Below are positions 50,771 to 64,000 of a stretch of 64,000 nt of DNA, one piece after another (position 1 is the stretch's first letter; every line of letters starts with the position of its first letter). A program made the translations under genes and the position numbers. Source of the DNA: Sipunculus nudus (taxonomy: Eukaryota > Annelida > Sipuncula > Golfingiida > Sipunculidae). A model generated the notes under the pieces. The model saw only the letters and a list, made by a program, of their open reading frames with translations. It was not told the origin of the DNA and did no database searches. The stretch lies in NCBI GenBank assembly GCA_026874595.1, contig CM049317.1, positions 76,329,891 to 76,393,890 of the forward strand, written 5' to 3'.

Positions 50771-51800
50771 AAAGCATCACCCTGAATGGACAAGGCAGGT
50801 CAAACTGAACGCATCGCCCTGAATAGACAAGGCCGGCCACACTGAACGCATCGCCCTGAATAGACAAGGCCGGCCACACTGAAAGCATCACCCTGAATGG
50901 ACAAGGCAGGCCAAACTGAACGCATCGCCCTGAATAGACAAGGCCGGCCACACTGAACGCATCACCCTGAAATAGACAAGGCCGGCCACACTGAAAGCAT
51001 CACCCTGAATGGACAAGGCCGGCCACACTGAAAGCATCACCCTGAATGGACAAGGCCGGCCACACTGAAAGCATCACCCTGAATGGACAAGGCAGGCCTA
51101 ACTGAACGCACCGCCCTGAATAGACAAGGCCGGCCACACTGAACGCATCACCCTGATATAAACAAGGCCGGCCACACTGAAAGCATCACCCTGAATGGAC
51201 AAGGCCGGCCACACTGAAAGCATCACCCTGAATGGACAAGGCAGGTCAAACTGAACGCATCGCCCTGAATAGACAAGGCCGGCCACACTGAACGCATCGC
51301 CCTGAATAGACAAGGCCGGCCACACTGAAAGCATCACCCTGAATGGACAAGGCAGGCCAAACTGAACGCATCGCCCTGAATAGACAAGGCCGGCCACACT
51401 GAAAGCATCACCCTTAATAGACAAGGCCGGCCACACTGAACGCATCGCCCTGAATAGACAAGGCCGGCCACACTGAAAGCGTCACCCTGAATGGACAAGG
51501 CAGGCCAAACTGAACGCATCGCCCTGAATAGACAAGGCCGGCCACACTGAAAGCATCACCCTTAATAGACAAGGCCGGCCAAACTGAACGCATCACCCTG
51601 AATAGACAAGGCCGGCCACAATGAAAGCATCACCCTTAATAGACAAGGCCGGCCAAACTGAACGCATCACCCTGAATAGACAAGGCCGGCCAAACTGAAC
51701 GCATCACCCTGAATAGACAAAGCCGGCCACACTGAACGCATCACCCTGAATGGACAAGGCTGGCCACACTGAACGCATCACCCTGAATAGACAAGGCCGG

Positions 51801-54800
51801 TCTGTTTGAAAGCATCACCCTGAAATAAACAAGGCAAGCCAAGTTGAACTTATCACCCTAAAATAGACAAGGCCAGCCACACTAAAAGCGTACCCTGAAA
51901 TAGGCAAGGCCGGCCAGACTGAACGCGTCACCCTGAATAGACAATGCCAGCGATACTGATCGAATCATCCTGAAATAGATAAGGCCGGCCACACTGAACG
52001 CATCACACTGAATAGACAAGGCCGGCCGGACTGAACTCATCACCCTAAAATGACAAGGCCTGCCACAATGAACTCATCACCCTGACTAGACAAAGCCGGC
52101 CACCTTGAACTCATCACCCTGAAACAGCCAAGGCCGGCCACACTGAACTCATCACCCTGAAATAGACAAGGCCAGCCACACTGCATGCATCACCCTGAAA
52201 CAGACAAGACCAGCCACACTGAATGCATCACCCTGAAATAGACAAGGCCAGCCACACTGAAGTTGTCACCCTGAAATAGACAAGGCTGGTTATATTAATC
52301 TCATCACCCTGAAATAGACAAGGCCAGCCACACTGAACTCATCAACCTGAAAAAGACAAGGCCGGCCACATTTAACTCATCACCCTGAAATAGACAAGAC
52401 CAGCCACACTGAATGCATCACTCTGAAATAGACAAGGCCAGCCACACTGAATGCATCACTCTGAAATAGACAAGGCCAGCCATACTGAAGTTATCATCCT
52501 AAAATAGACAAGGCCAGCCACACTGAACTCATCACCCTGAAATAGACAAGGCCAGCCACACTGTATGCATCACCCTGAAATAGACAAGGCCAGCCACACT
52601 GTATCCATCACCCTAAAATAGACAAGGCCAGCCTCACTGAATGCATCACTCTGAAATAGACAAGGCCAGCCACACTGAATTTATCATCCTAAAATAGACA
52701 AAACCAGCCACACTGAACTCATCAACCTGAAATAGACAAGGCCGGCCACACGGAACTCATCAACCTGAAATAGACAATGCCAGCCATACTGATCGCATCA
52801 TCCTGAAATAGACAAGGCCGGCAACACTGAACATTTCATCCTGATTAGACAATGCCGGCCAGACTGAACGAATCACCCTGAATGGACAAGGCAGGCCAAA
52901 CTGAACGCATCACCCAGAATAGACAAGGCCGGCCACACTGAACGCATCACCCTGAATAGACAAGGCCGGCCAGACTGAACGCATCACCCTGAATAAACAA
53001 GGCTGGCCACACTGAACGCATCACCTTGAAATAGACAAGGCCGGCCACACTGAACTCATCACCCTGAATAGACAAAGCCGACCTCCTTGAACGCATCACC
53101 CTGAAACAGACAAGGCTGGCCAGACGGAATGCATCACCCTGAATAGACAAGGCCGTCCACACTGAACGCATCAAACTGAATAGACAAGGCCCGCCAGACT
53201 GAACACATCACCTTAAATAGACAAGGCCAGACACACTGAACGCATCACCCTGAAATATACAATGCCAGTCATACTGATCGCATCATCCTGAAATAGACAA
53301 GGCCGGCCACACTGAACGTATCACCCTGAATAGACAAGGCCGGCCAGACTGAACGAATCACCCTGAATGGACAAGGCCGGCCAAACTGAACGCATCACCC
53401 TGAATAGACAAGGCCGGCCACACTGAACGCATCACCCTGAATAGACAAGGCCGGCCACACTGAACGCATCACCCTGAAATAGACAAGGCCAGCCACACTG
53501 AAGTTGTCACCCTGAAATAGACAAGGCTGGCCATATTGAACTCATCACCCTGAAATAGACAAGGCCGGCCAGACAGAATGCATTAAACTGAATAGACAAG
53601 ACTGCCCACACAAAAGTTATCACCCTGAAATAGACAAGGCCAGCCATATTGAACTCATCAACATGATACAGAAAAAGCCGGCCAGACTGAACTCATAACC
53701 CTGAAATAGTCAAGGCCAGCCAGACAAAATGCATTACCCTGAATAGACAATCCGGCCACACTGAATGCATCACCCTGAAATAGACAAGGCCAGCCACACT
53801 GAATGCTTCACTCTGAAATAGACAAGGCCAGCCACACTGAAGTTATTATCCTAAAATAGACAAGGCCAGCCACACTGAACTCATCAACCTGAAATAGACA
53901 AGGCCAGCCACATTTAACTCATCACTCTGAAATAGACAAGGCCAACCACACTGAATGAATCACTCTGAAATAGACAAGGCCAGCCACACTGAAGTTATCA
54001 TCCTAAAATAGACAAGGCCAGCCACACTGATCTCATCCACCTGAAATAGACAAGGCCGGCCACACTGAACTCATCACCCTGAAATAGACAAATCCAGCCA
54101 CACTGTATGCATCACCCTGAAATAGACAAGGACAGCCGTACTGAATGCATCACCCTGAAATAGACAAGGCCATCCACACTGAAGTTATCATCCTAAAATA
54201 GACAAGGCCAGCCACACTGAACGCATCACCCTGAATAGACAAGGCTGGCCACACTGAACGCATCACCCTGAAATAGACAAGGCCGGCCACACCGAACGCA
54301 TCACCCTGAATAGACAAAGCCGGCCTGCTTGAACGCATCACCCTGAATAGACAAGGCCGGTCTGTTTGAAAGCATCACCCTGAAATAAACAAGGCAAGCC
54401 AAGTTGAACTTATCACCCTAAAATCGACAAGGCCAGCCACACTGAAAGCGTACCCTGAAAAAGGCAAGGCCGGCCAGACTGAACGCGTCACCCTGAATAG
54501 ACAATGCCAGCGATACTGATCGAATCATCCTGAAATAGATAAGGCCGGCCACACTAAACGCATCACACTGAATAGACAAGGCCGGCCGGACTGAACTCAT
54601 CATCCTGAAATGACAAGGCCTGCAACAATGAACTCATCACCCTGACTAGACAAAGCCGGCCACCTTGAACTCATCACCCTGAAACAGCCAAGGCCGGCCA
54701 CACTGAACTCATCACCCTGAAATAGACAAGGCCAGCCACACTGCATGCATCACCCTGAAACAGACAAGACCAGCCACACTGAATGCATCATCCTGAAATA

Positions 54801-57800
54801 GACAAGGCCAGCCACACTGAAGTTGTCACCCTGAAATAGACAAGGCTGGTTATATTGAACTCATCACCCTGAAATAGACAAGGCCAGACACACTGAACTC
54901 ATCAACCTGAAATAGACAAGGCCGGCCACATTTAACTCATCACCCTGAAATAGACAAGACCAGCCACACTGAATGCATCACTCTGAAATAGACAAGGCCA
55001 GCCACACTGAATGCATCACTCTGAAATAGACAAGGCCAGCCACACTGAAGTTATCATCCTAAAATAGACAAGGCCAGCCACACTGAACTCATCACCCTGA
55101 AATAGACAAGGCCAGCCACACTGTATGCATCACCCTGAAATAGACAAGGCCAGCCACACTGTATCCATCACCCTAAAATAGACAAGGCCAGCCACACTGA
55201 ATGCATCACTCTGAAATAGACAAGGCCAGCCACACTGAAGTTATCATCCTAAAATAGACAAGGCCAGCCACACTGAACTCATCACCCTGAAATAGACAAG
55301 GCCAGCCACACTGTATGCATCACCCTGAAATAGACAAGGCCAGCCACACTGTATCCATCACCCTAAAATAGACAAGGCCAGCCTCACTGAATGCATCACT
55401 CTGAAATAGACAAGGCCAGCCACACTGAATTTATCATCCTAAAATAGACAAAACCAGCCACACTGAACTCATCAACCTGAAATAGACAAGGCCGGCAACA
55501 CGGAACTCATCAACCTGAAATAGACAATGCCAGCCATACTGATCGCATCATCCTGAAATAGACAAGGCCGGCCACACTGAACATTTCATCCTGATTAGAC
55601 AATGCCGGCCAGACTGAACGAATCACCCTGAATGGACAAGGCAGGCCAAACTGAACGCATCACCCAGAATAGACAAGGCCGGCCAAACTGAACGCATCAC
55701 CCTGAATAGACAAGGCCGGCCACACTGAACGCATCACCCTGAATAAACAAGGCTGGCCACACTGAACGCATCACCTTGAAATAGACAAGGCCGGCCACAC
55801 TGAATTCATCACCCTGAATAGACAAAGCCGACCTCCTTGAACGCATCACCCTGAAACAGACAAGGCTGGCCAGACGGAATGCATCACCCTGAATAGACAA
55901 GGCCGTCCACACTGAATGCATCACTCTGAAATAGACAAGGCCAGCCACACTGAATTTATCATCCTAAAATAGACAAAACCAGCCACACTGAACTCATCAA
56001 CCTGAAATAGACAAGGCCGGCAACACGGAACTCATCAACCTGAAATAGACAATGCCAGCCATACTGATCGCATCACCCTGAAATATACAATGCCAGTCAT
56101 ACTGATCGCATCATACTGAAATAGACAAGGCCGGCCACACTGAACGTATCACCCTGAATAGACAAGGCCGGCCAGACTGAACGAATCACCCTGAATGGAC
56201 AAGGCCGGCCAAACTGAACGCATCACCCTGAATAGACAAGGCCGGCCACACTGAACGCATCACCCTGAATAGACAAGGCCGGCCACACTGAACGCATCAC
56301 CCTGAAATAGACAAGGCCGGCCACACTGAACTCATCACCCTGAAATAGACAAGGCCATCCACACTGTATGCATCACCCTGAAATAGACAAGGCCAGCCAC
56401 ACTGAATGCATCACCCTGAAATAGACAAGGCCAGCCACACTGAAGTTGTCACCCTGAAATAGACAAGGCTGGCCATATTGAACTCATCACCCTGAAATAG
56501 ACAAGGCCGGCCAGACAGAATGCATTAAACTGAATAGACAAGACTGCCCACACTAAAGTTATCACCCTGAAATAGACAAGGCCGGCCATATTGAACTCAT
56601 CAACATGATACAGAAAAAGCCGGCCAGACTGAACTCATAACCCTGAAATAGTCAATGCCAGCCAGACAAAATGCATTACCCTGAATAGACAATCCGGCCA
56701 CACTGAATGCATCACCCTGAAATAGACAAGGCCAGCCACACTGAATGCTTCACTCTGAAATAGACAAAGCCAGCCACACTGAACTCATCAACCTGAAATA
56801 GACAAGGCCAGCCACATTTAACTCATCACTCTGAAATAGACAAGGCCAGCCACACTGAATGCATCACTCTGAAATAGACAAGGCCAGCCACACTGAAGTT
56901 ATCATCCTAAAATAGACAAGGCCAGCCACACTGATCTCATCCACCTGAAATAGACAAGGCCGGCCACACTGAACTCATCACCCTGAAATAGACAAATCCA
57001 GCCACACTGTATGCATCACCCTGAAATAGACATGGACAGCCGTACTGAATGCATCACCCTGAAATAGACAAGGCCATCCACACTGAAGTTATCATCCTAA
57101 AATAGACAAGGCCAGCCACACTGAACGCATCACCCTGAATAGACAAGGCTGGCCACACTGAACGCATCACCCTGAAATAGACAAGGCCGGCCACACCGAA
57201 CGCATCACCCTGAATAGACAAAGCCGGCCTGCTTGAACGCATCACCCTGAATAGACAAGGCCGGTCTGTTTGAAAGCATCACCCTGAAATAAACAAGGCC
57301 AGCCAAGTTGAACTTATCACCCTAAAATAGACAAGGCCAGCCACACTGAAAGCGTACCCTGAAATAGGCAAGGCCGGCCAGACTGAACGCGTCACCCTGA
57401 ATAGACAATGCCAGCGATACTGATCGAATCATCCTGAAATAGATAAGGCCGGCCACACTGAACGCATCACACTGAATAGACAAGGCCGGCCGGACTGAAC
57501 TCATCATCCTGAAATGACAAGGCCTGCAACAATGAACTCATCACCCTGACTAGACAAAGCCGGCCACCTTGAACTCATCACCCTGAAACAGCCAAGGCCG
57601 GCCACACTGAACTCATCACCCTGAAATAGACAAGGCCAGCCACACTGCATGCATCACCCTGAAACAGACAAGACCAGCCACACTGAATGCATCACCCTGA
57701 AATAGACAAGGCCAGCCACACTGAAGTTGTCACCCTGAAATAGACAAGGCTGGTTATATTGAACTCATCACCCTGAAATAGACAAGGCCAGACACACTGA

Positions 57801-60800
57801 ACTCATCAACCTGAAATAGACAAGGCCGGCCACATTTAACTCATCACCCTGAAATAGACAAGACCAGCCACACTGAATGCATCATTCTGAAATAGACAAG
57901 GCCAGCCACACTGAATGCATCACTCTGAAATAGACAAGGCCAGCCACACTGAAGTTATCATCCTAAAATAGACAAGGCCAGCCACACTGAACTCATCACC
58001 CTGAAAAAGACAAGGCCAGCCACACTGTATGCATCACCCTGAAATAGACAAGGCCAGCCACACTGTATCCATCACCCTAAAATAGACAAGGCCAGCCACA
58101 CTGAATGCATCACTCTGAAATAGACAAGGCCAGCCACACTGAATTTATCATTCTAAAATAGACAAAACCAGCCACACTGAACTCATCAACCTGAAATAGA
58201 CAAGGCCGGCCACACGGAACTCATCAACCTGAAATAGACAATGCCTGCCATACTGATCGCATCATCCTGAAATAGACAAGGCCGGCCACACTGAACAATA
58301 GATCCTAAATAGACAATGCCGGCCAGACTGAACGAATCACCCTGAATGGACAAGGCAGGCCAAACTGAACGCATCGCCCTGAATAGACAAGGCCGGCCAC
58401 ACTGAACGCATCACCCTGAATAGACAAGGCTGGCCACACTGAACGCATCACCCTGAAATAGACAAGGCCGGCCACACTGAACGCATCACCCTGAATAGAC
58501 AAAGCCGGCCACACTGAACGCATCACCCTGAATAGACAAAGCCGGCCTGCTTGAACGCATCACCCTGAATAGACAAGGCCGGTCTGTTTGAAAGCATCAC
58601 CCTGAAATAAACAAGGCAAGCCAAGTTGAACTTATCACCCTAAAATAGACAAGGCCAGCCACACTGAAAGCGTACCCTGAAATAGGCAAGGCCGGCCAGA
58701 CTGAACGCGTCACCCTGAATAGACAATGCCAGCGATACTGATCGAATCATCCTGAAATAGATAAAGCCGGCCACACTGAACGCATCACACTGAATAGACA
58801 AGGCCGGCCGGACTGAACTCATCACCCTGAAATGACAAGGCCTGCCTCAATGAACTCATCACCCTGACTAGACAAAGCCGGCCACCTTGAACTCATCACC
58901 CTGAAACAGCCAAGGCCGGCCACACTGAACTCATCACCCTGAAATAGACAAGGCCAGCCACACTGCATATATCACCCTGAAACAGACAAGACCAGCCACA
59001 CTGAATGCATCACCCTGAAATAGACAAGGCCAGCCACACTGAAGTTGTCACCCTGAAATAGACAAGGCTGGTTATATTGAACTCATCACCCTGAAATAGA
59101 CAAGGCCAGCCACACTGAACTCATCAACCTGAAATAGACAAGGCCGGCCACATTTAACTCATCACCCTGAAATAGACAAGACCAGCCACACTGAATGCAT
59201 CACTCTGAAATAGACAAGGCCAGCCACACTGAAGTTGTCACCCTGAAATAGACAAGGCTGGCCATATTGAACTCATCACCCTGAAATAGACAAAGCCGGC
59301 CAGACAGAATGCATTAAACTGAATAGACAAGACTGCCCACACTAAAGTTATCATCCTAAAATAGACAAGGCCAGCCACACTGAACTCATCACCCTGAAAT
59401 AGACAAGGCCAGCCACACTGTATGCATCACCCTGAAATAGACAAGGCCAGCCAGACTGAACGCGTCACCCTGAATAGACAATGCCAGCGATACTGATCGA
59501 ATCATCCTGAAATAGATAAGACCAGCCACACTGAACGCATCACACTGAATAGACAAGGCCGGCCGGACTGAACTCATCACCCTGAAATGACAAGGCCTGC
59601 CACAATGAACTCATCACCCTGACTAGACAAAGCCGGCCACCTTTGACTCATCACCCTGAAACAGCCAAGGCCGGCCACACTGAACTCATCACCCTGAAAT
59701 AGACAAGGCCAGCCACACTGCATGCATCACCCTGAAACAGACAAGACCAGCCACACTGAATGCATCACCCGGAAATAGACAAGGCCAGCCACAAAGAAGT
59801 TGTCACCCTGAAATAGACAAGGCTGGTTATATTGAACTCATCACCCTGAAATAGACAAGGCCAGCCACACTGAACTCATCAACCTGAAATAGACAAGGCC
59901 GGCCACATTTAACTCAACACCCTGAAATAGACAAGACCAGCCACACTGAATGCATCACTCTGAAATAGACAAGGCCAGCCACACTGAATGCATCACTCTG
60001 AAATAGACAAGGCCAGCCACACTGAAGTTATCATCCTAAAATAGACAAGGCCAGCCACACTGAACTCATCACCCTGAAATAGACAAGGCCAGCCACACTG
60101 TATGCATCACCCTGAAATAGACAAGGCCAGCCACACTGTATCCATCACCCTAAAATAGACAAGGCCAGCCACACTGAATGCATCACTCTGAAATAGACAA
60201 GGCCAGCCACACTGAATTTATCATCCTAAAATAGACAAAACCAGCCACACTGAACTCATCAACCTGAAATAGACAAGGCCGGCCACACGGAACTCATCAA
60301 CCTGAAATAGACAATGCCAGCCATACTGATCGCATCATCCTGAAATAGACAAGGCCGGCCACACTGAACATTTCATCCTGAATAGACAATGCCGGCCAGA
60401 CTGAACGAATCACCCTGAATGGACAAGGCCGGCCAAACTGAACGCATCACCCAGAATAGACAAGGCCGGCCACACTGAACGCATCACCCTGAATAGACAA
60501 GGCCGGCCAGACTGAACGCATCACCCTGAATAAACAAGGCTGGCCACACTGAACGCATCACCTTGAAATAGACAAGGCCGGCCACACTGAACTCATCACC
60601 CTGAATAGACAAAGCCGACCTCCTTGAACGCATCACCCTGAAACAGACAAGGCCAGCCACACTGCATGCATCACCCTGAATAGACAAGGCCGTCCACACT
60701 GAATGCATCACCCGGAAATAGACAAGGCCAGCCACAAAGAAGTTGTCACCCTGAAATAGACAAGGCTGGTTATATTGAACTCATCACCCTGAAATAGACA

Positions 60801-62000
60801 AGGCCAGCCACACTGAACTCATCAACCTGAAATAGACAAGGCCGGCCACATTTAACTCAACACCCTGAAATAGACAAGACCAGCCACACTGAATGCATCA
60901 CTCTGAAATAGACAAGGCCAGCCACACTGAATGCATCACTCTGAAATAGACAAGGCCAGCCACACTGAAGTTATCATCCTAAAATAGACAAGGCCAGCCA
61001 CACTGAACTCATCACCCTGAAATAGACAAGGCCAGCCACACTGTATGCATCACCCTGAAATAGACAAGGCCAGCCACACTGTATCCATCACCCTAAAATA
61101 GACAAGGCCAGCCACACTGAATGCATCACTCTGAAATAGACAAGGCCAGCCACACTGAATTTATCATCCTAAAATAGACAAAACCAGCCACACTGAACTC
61201 ATCAACCTGAAATAGACAAGGCCGGCCACACGGAACTCATCAACCTGAAATAGACAATGCCAGCCATACTGATCGCATCATCCTGAAATAGACAAGGCCG
61301 GCCACACTGAACATTTCATCCTGAATAGACAATGCCGGCCAGACTGAACGAATCACCCTGAATGGACAAGGCCGGCCAAACTGAACGCATCACCCAGAAT
61401 AGACAAGGCCGGCCACACTGAACGCATCACCCTGAATAGACAAGGCCGGCCAGACTGAACGCATCACCCTGAATAAACAAGGCTGGCCACACTGAACGCA
61501 TCACCTTGAAATAGACAAGGCCGGCCACACTGAACTCATCACCCTGAATAGACAAAGCCGACCTCCTTGAACGCATCACCCTGAAACAGACAAGGCTGGC
61601 CAGACGGAATGCATCACCCTGAATAGACAAGGCCGTCCACACTGAACGCATCAAACTGAATAGACAAGGCCGGCCAGACTGAACACATCACCTTAAATAG
61701 ACAAGGCCAGACACACTGAACGCATCACCCTGAAATATACAATGCCAGTCATACTGATCGCATCATCCTGAAATAGACAAGGCCGGCCACACTGAACGTA
61801 TCACCCTGAATAGACAAGGCCGGCCAGACTGAACGAATCACCCTGAATGGACAAGGCCGGCCACACTGAACGCATCACCCTGAATAGACAAGGCCGGCCA
61901 CACTGAACGCATCACCCTGAATAGACAAGGCCGGCCACACTGAATGCATCACCCTGAAATAGACAAGGCCAGCCACACTTAATGCATCACTCTGAAATAG
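51801..62000. repeat. Diverged distal part with variable higher-order repeats
   Basis: A distinctive variant, TCTGTTTGAAAGCATCACCC with AAATAAACAAGGCAAGCC, recurs at 51801, 54361, 57265 and 58583, giving segment lengths of 2560, 2904 and 1318 bp. A further duplication with offset 943 bp pairs 60481 with 61424. Most units here have CpG-depleted GGCCAGCC. Confidence 0.8.
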
Positions 62001-62889
62001 ACAAGGCCAGCCACACTGAAGTTATCATCCTAAAATAGACAAGGCCGGCCACACTGAATGCATCACTCTGAAATAGACAAGGCTAGCCACACTGAAGTTA
62101 TTATCCTAAAATAGACAAGGCCAGCCACACTGAACTCATCAACCTGAAATAGACAAGGCCAGCCACATTTAACTCATCACCCTGAAATAGACAAGGCCAG
62201 CAACAATGAATGCATCACTCTGAAATAGACAAGGCCAGCCACACTGAATGCATCACTCTGAAATAGACAAGGCCAGCCACACTGAAGTTATCATCCTAAA
62301 ATAGACAAGGCCAGCCACACTGATCTCATCAACCTGAAATAGACAAGGCCGGCCACACTGAACTCATCACCCTGAAATAGACAAAGCCACCCACACTGTA
62401 TGCATCACCCTGAAATAGACAAGGCCAGCCACACTGAATGCATCACTCTGAAATAGACAAGGCCGGCCAGACAGAATGTATTACCCTGAATAGACAAGGC
62501 CGGCCACACTGAATGCATCACCCTGAAATAGACAAGACCAGCCACACTTAATGCATCACTCTGAAATAGACAAGGCCAGCCACACTAAAGTTATCATCCT
62601 AAATAGACAAGGCCAGCCACACTGAACTCATCAACCTGAAATAGACAAGGCCGGCCACATTTAACTCATCACCCTGAAATAGACAAGGCCGGCCACACTG
62701 AACTCATCAACCCGAATAGACAAGGCCGGCCACACTGAACGCATCACCCTGAAATAGACAAGGCCGGCCACACTGAACGCATCTAAATGAAATAGACAAG
62801 GCCGGCCACACAGAACGCATCACCCTGAATATACAAGGCCGGCCAGACTGAACGCATCACAATGAAATAGTCAAGGCCAGCCACACCGA

Positions 62890-63050
62890 CGCGTTGCCCT
62901 GAAATAGACAAGACCATCAAATTTAACGCATACCCCTGAATTAAGCAAGACCGTCAAATTTAACGCATACCCCTGAAATAGACAAGACCGTCAAATTTAA
63001 CGCGTACCCCTGAATTAAGCAAGACCGTCAAATTTGACGCATACTCCTGA
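62890..63050. repeat. Distal edge of the array, strongly diverged units
   Basis: The last units have the form GACCGTCAAATTTAACGC with ATACCCCTGAA. They alternate between AAATAGACAA and ATTAAGCAA, giving a 74-bp dimer. Array sequence stops at about 63050 (CTCCTGAAAATTCGGGG). Confidence 0.85.
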
Positions 63051-63938
63051 AAATTCGGGGCAGGGGGGCTTCCAGTTTTCGCTTGGCGATTGCAGATATC
63101 TCGTTTACTATATTATCCTCAAGAAAAGTTGTCACAGAACAGTATAGATAACCCTGTAAGTGCCAGAAAGAGAACTGGTAAGCATAACAACAGTAACAAA
63201 GGACAGGGTCTCCTGTGTTATAGTACATGTATATACATTGTATACATATATAATAAACCTGTACCTGCGCCATCCTGCTGATGTGTTAAAGCAATATCGT
63301 TGTCCCGTGTATACCTGTTCAGAGTGTTTGATTTATGTGCTGGTGAAGTGGTCTTTGACCCGTATGCACGGGCCCCGCGTTGTTACTGTGTCATATATCG
63401 TTCAGATCATGAAGTTGAGTGCAGCGTTGACCCAGAACACGAGAGCCATCACACAAGGTAACTCATCTGTTCTTATCACCGCCAGATGGCTCTCCTGCAT
63501 GGACACTCTGGGTTACCTGCACTCTGCACAGAATCGGACTCTCGAAAGTTCGACTTGCTGTTTAAAATCCAGGGGCGTAGCCGTCCTCTCGGTCGGTTCT
63601 TACGCTCCTTCGAGAATTTCACCTAGTATAATTCTGAGTAATTAAAGAAAAAGAAAACCATGAAATTCCTGAATTTTTCAAAGTAGAACGAATTTTGTTT
63701 ATATCACGTTTTACCATCCGTATTATTTGGGAATGAGAGACTCACTGGTATGGCACTGATGTCAGTGAACCGACACATTGAGCTCGATCCTCAGGATCTA
63801 ATATCGGAGTTTGCCAGGAGACATTGCAGGAAACTTGAGCCCCATAACTTATCAGAGAGCTCAAGTGTCTGAAAAAATGTGTATGCATTGTACATGCAGT
63901 AATTAATGTAGGCCCTATTCCCATTAATAATTCTTCAC

Positions 63939-63941
<3 letters not shown>
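63051..63941. other. Right flank of the array, no certain gene
   Basis: This should belong to the GLOD5-like upstream intron or its 5' region, but no minus-strand exon in phase 0 with a good donor was found. The plus-strand frame of 63160-63645 has no recognisable motif. A possible plus-strand first exon is listed separately. Confidence 0.4.
63409..63457 (+). CDS. Possible short first coding exon, unknown protein
   Basis: ATG at 63409 is followed by MKLSAALTQNTRAITQ and a strong donor, ACAAG/GTAACT, after 63457. The peptide is basic and could start a mitochondrial presequence. The rest of any gene would be outside the window. Very short, so low certainty. Confidence 0.2.

Positions 63942-63986
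<45 letters not shown>
63942..63986. repeat. (TA)n microsatellite
   Basis: About 22 AT dinucleotides close to the right end of the window. Confidence 0.95.
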
Positions 63987-63989
<3 letters not shown>

Positions 63990-64000
63990 TTTTATTTATT

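Larger units (their letters stand above)
33650..51790. repeat. Homogeneous CpG-rich blocks of the array (mosaic core)
   Basis: In about 33.65-36.5, 37.9-38.9, 39.35-44.6, 45.2-48.05 and 49.2-51.8 kb most units carry GGCCGGCC and (A)AAGCATC(A/G)CCCTGA and differ at few positions. Between them, and in 29.3-33.6 and 51.8-62.9 kb, diverged units with GGCCAGCC, AATGCATC, AAGTTATC or AACTCATC prevail. The homogeneous blocks look recently amplified. Confidence 0.85.

Noticed and set aside
32172-61654. Dozens of minus-strand open frames of 60-150 codons with an SVWPALSIQGDAF-like repeat
   Set aside because: They follow from the 37-bp period of a stop-poor unit, overlap each other in all frames, and have no start, splice or promoter context of their own.
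63160-63645. 161-codon plus-strand open frame
   Set aside because: No recognisable domain, mixed low-complexity composition and no upstream signals; only its internal 63409-63457 stretch has exon-like features.
63541-63660. GLOD5-like first exon on the minus strand ending GTGCAG/GTAACC
   Set aside because: In the required phase 0 a TAA occurs 16 codons upstream with no ATG after it.

Overview
The window is nuclear DNA of an animal, most likely a marine mollusc or a close lophotrochozoan relative. It is AT-rich and carries spliced genes with GT...AG introns, decayed LINE copies, a solo LTR, foldback elements and many (TA)n microsatellites. The recognisable genes are a GT92-type glycosyltransferase, a secreted C-type lectin, a GLOD5-like glyoxalase-domain protein and a two-domain GNAT acetyltransferase. 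All statements come from reading the sequence and from family knowledge; no database search was possible.

Layout. 1-0.7 kb: LINE reverse-transcriptase remnant. 2.85-4.25 kb (minus): GT92-like gene, full length except for one in-frame TGA. 5.7-5.9 kb (minus): RecQ-like helicase remnant, frameshifted in Walker A. 10.4-12.9 kb (minus): a C-type lectin whose four coding exons join in phase to give 214 residues; its third intron holds a 1.1-kb foldback element. 14.5 kb: relic of a second lectin exon. 15.7-16.1 kb: another LINE 3' end. 17.16-29.32 kb (minus): the last three coding exons of a GLOD5-like gene. Its last intron is 11 kb and contains a solo LTR inserted in a (TA)n tract, an inverted-repeat element, two orphan exon-like stretches, and a complete two-exon GNAT gene on the opposite strand (26.1-28.1 kb).

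29.3-63.05 kb is one minisatellite array of roughly 900 units of 37-38 bp. It starts exactly at the 3' splice junction of a GLOD5 exon. On the minus strand, the sense strand of GLOD5, each unit repeats the end of the intron (TTGTCTATTTCAG) and the first ~20 bases of that exon. The array therefore looks like an amplified intron/exon junction, lying inside the upstream GLOD5 intron. It is a mosaic of CpG-rich, homogeneous blocks and CpG-decayed, diverged blocks, with nested higher-order duplications (about 780, 943, 1000, 1318, 1428, 2904 and 4269 bp). This is the most unusual object in the window. Many open frames of 60-150 codons inside it are by-products of the 37-bp period and are not annotated as genes.

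The 5' exon(s) of GLOD5 lie beyond the array, probably outside the window. The final kilobase holds only a weak candidate first exon on the plus strand and a terminal (TA)n tract.
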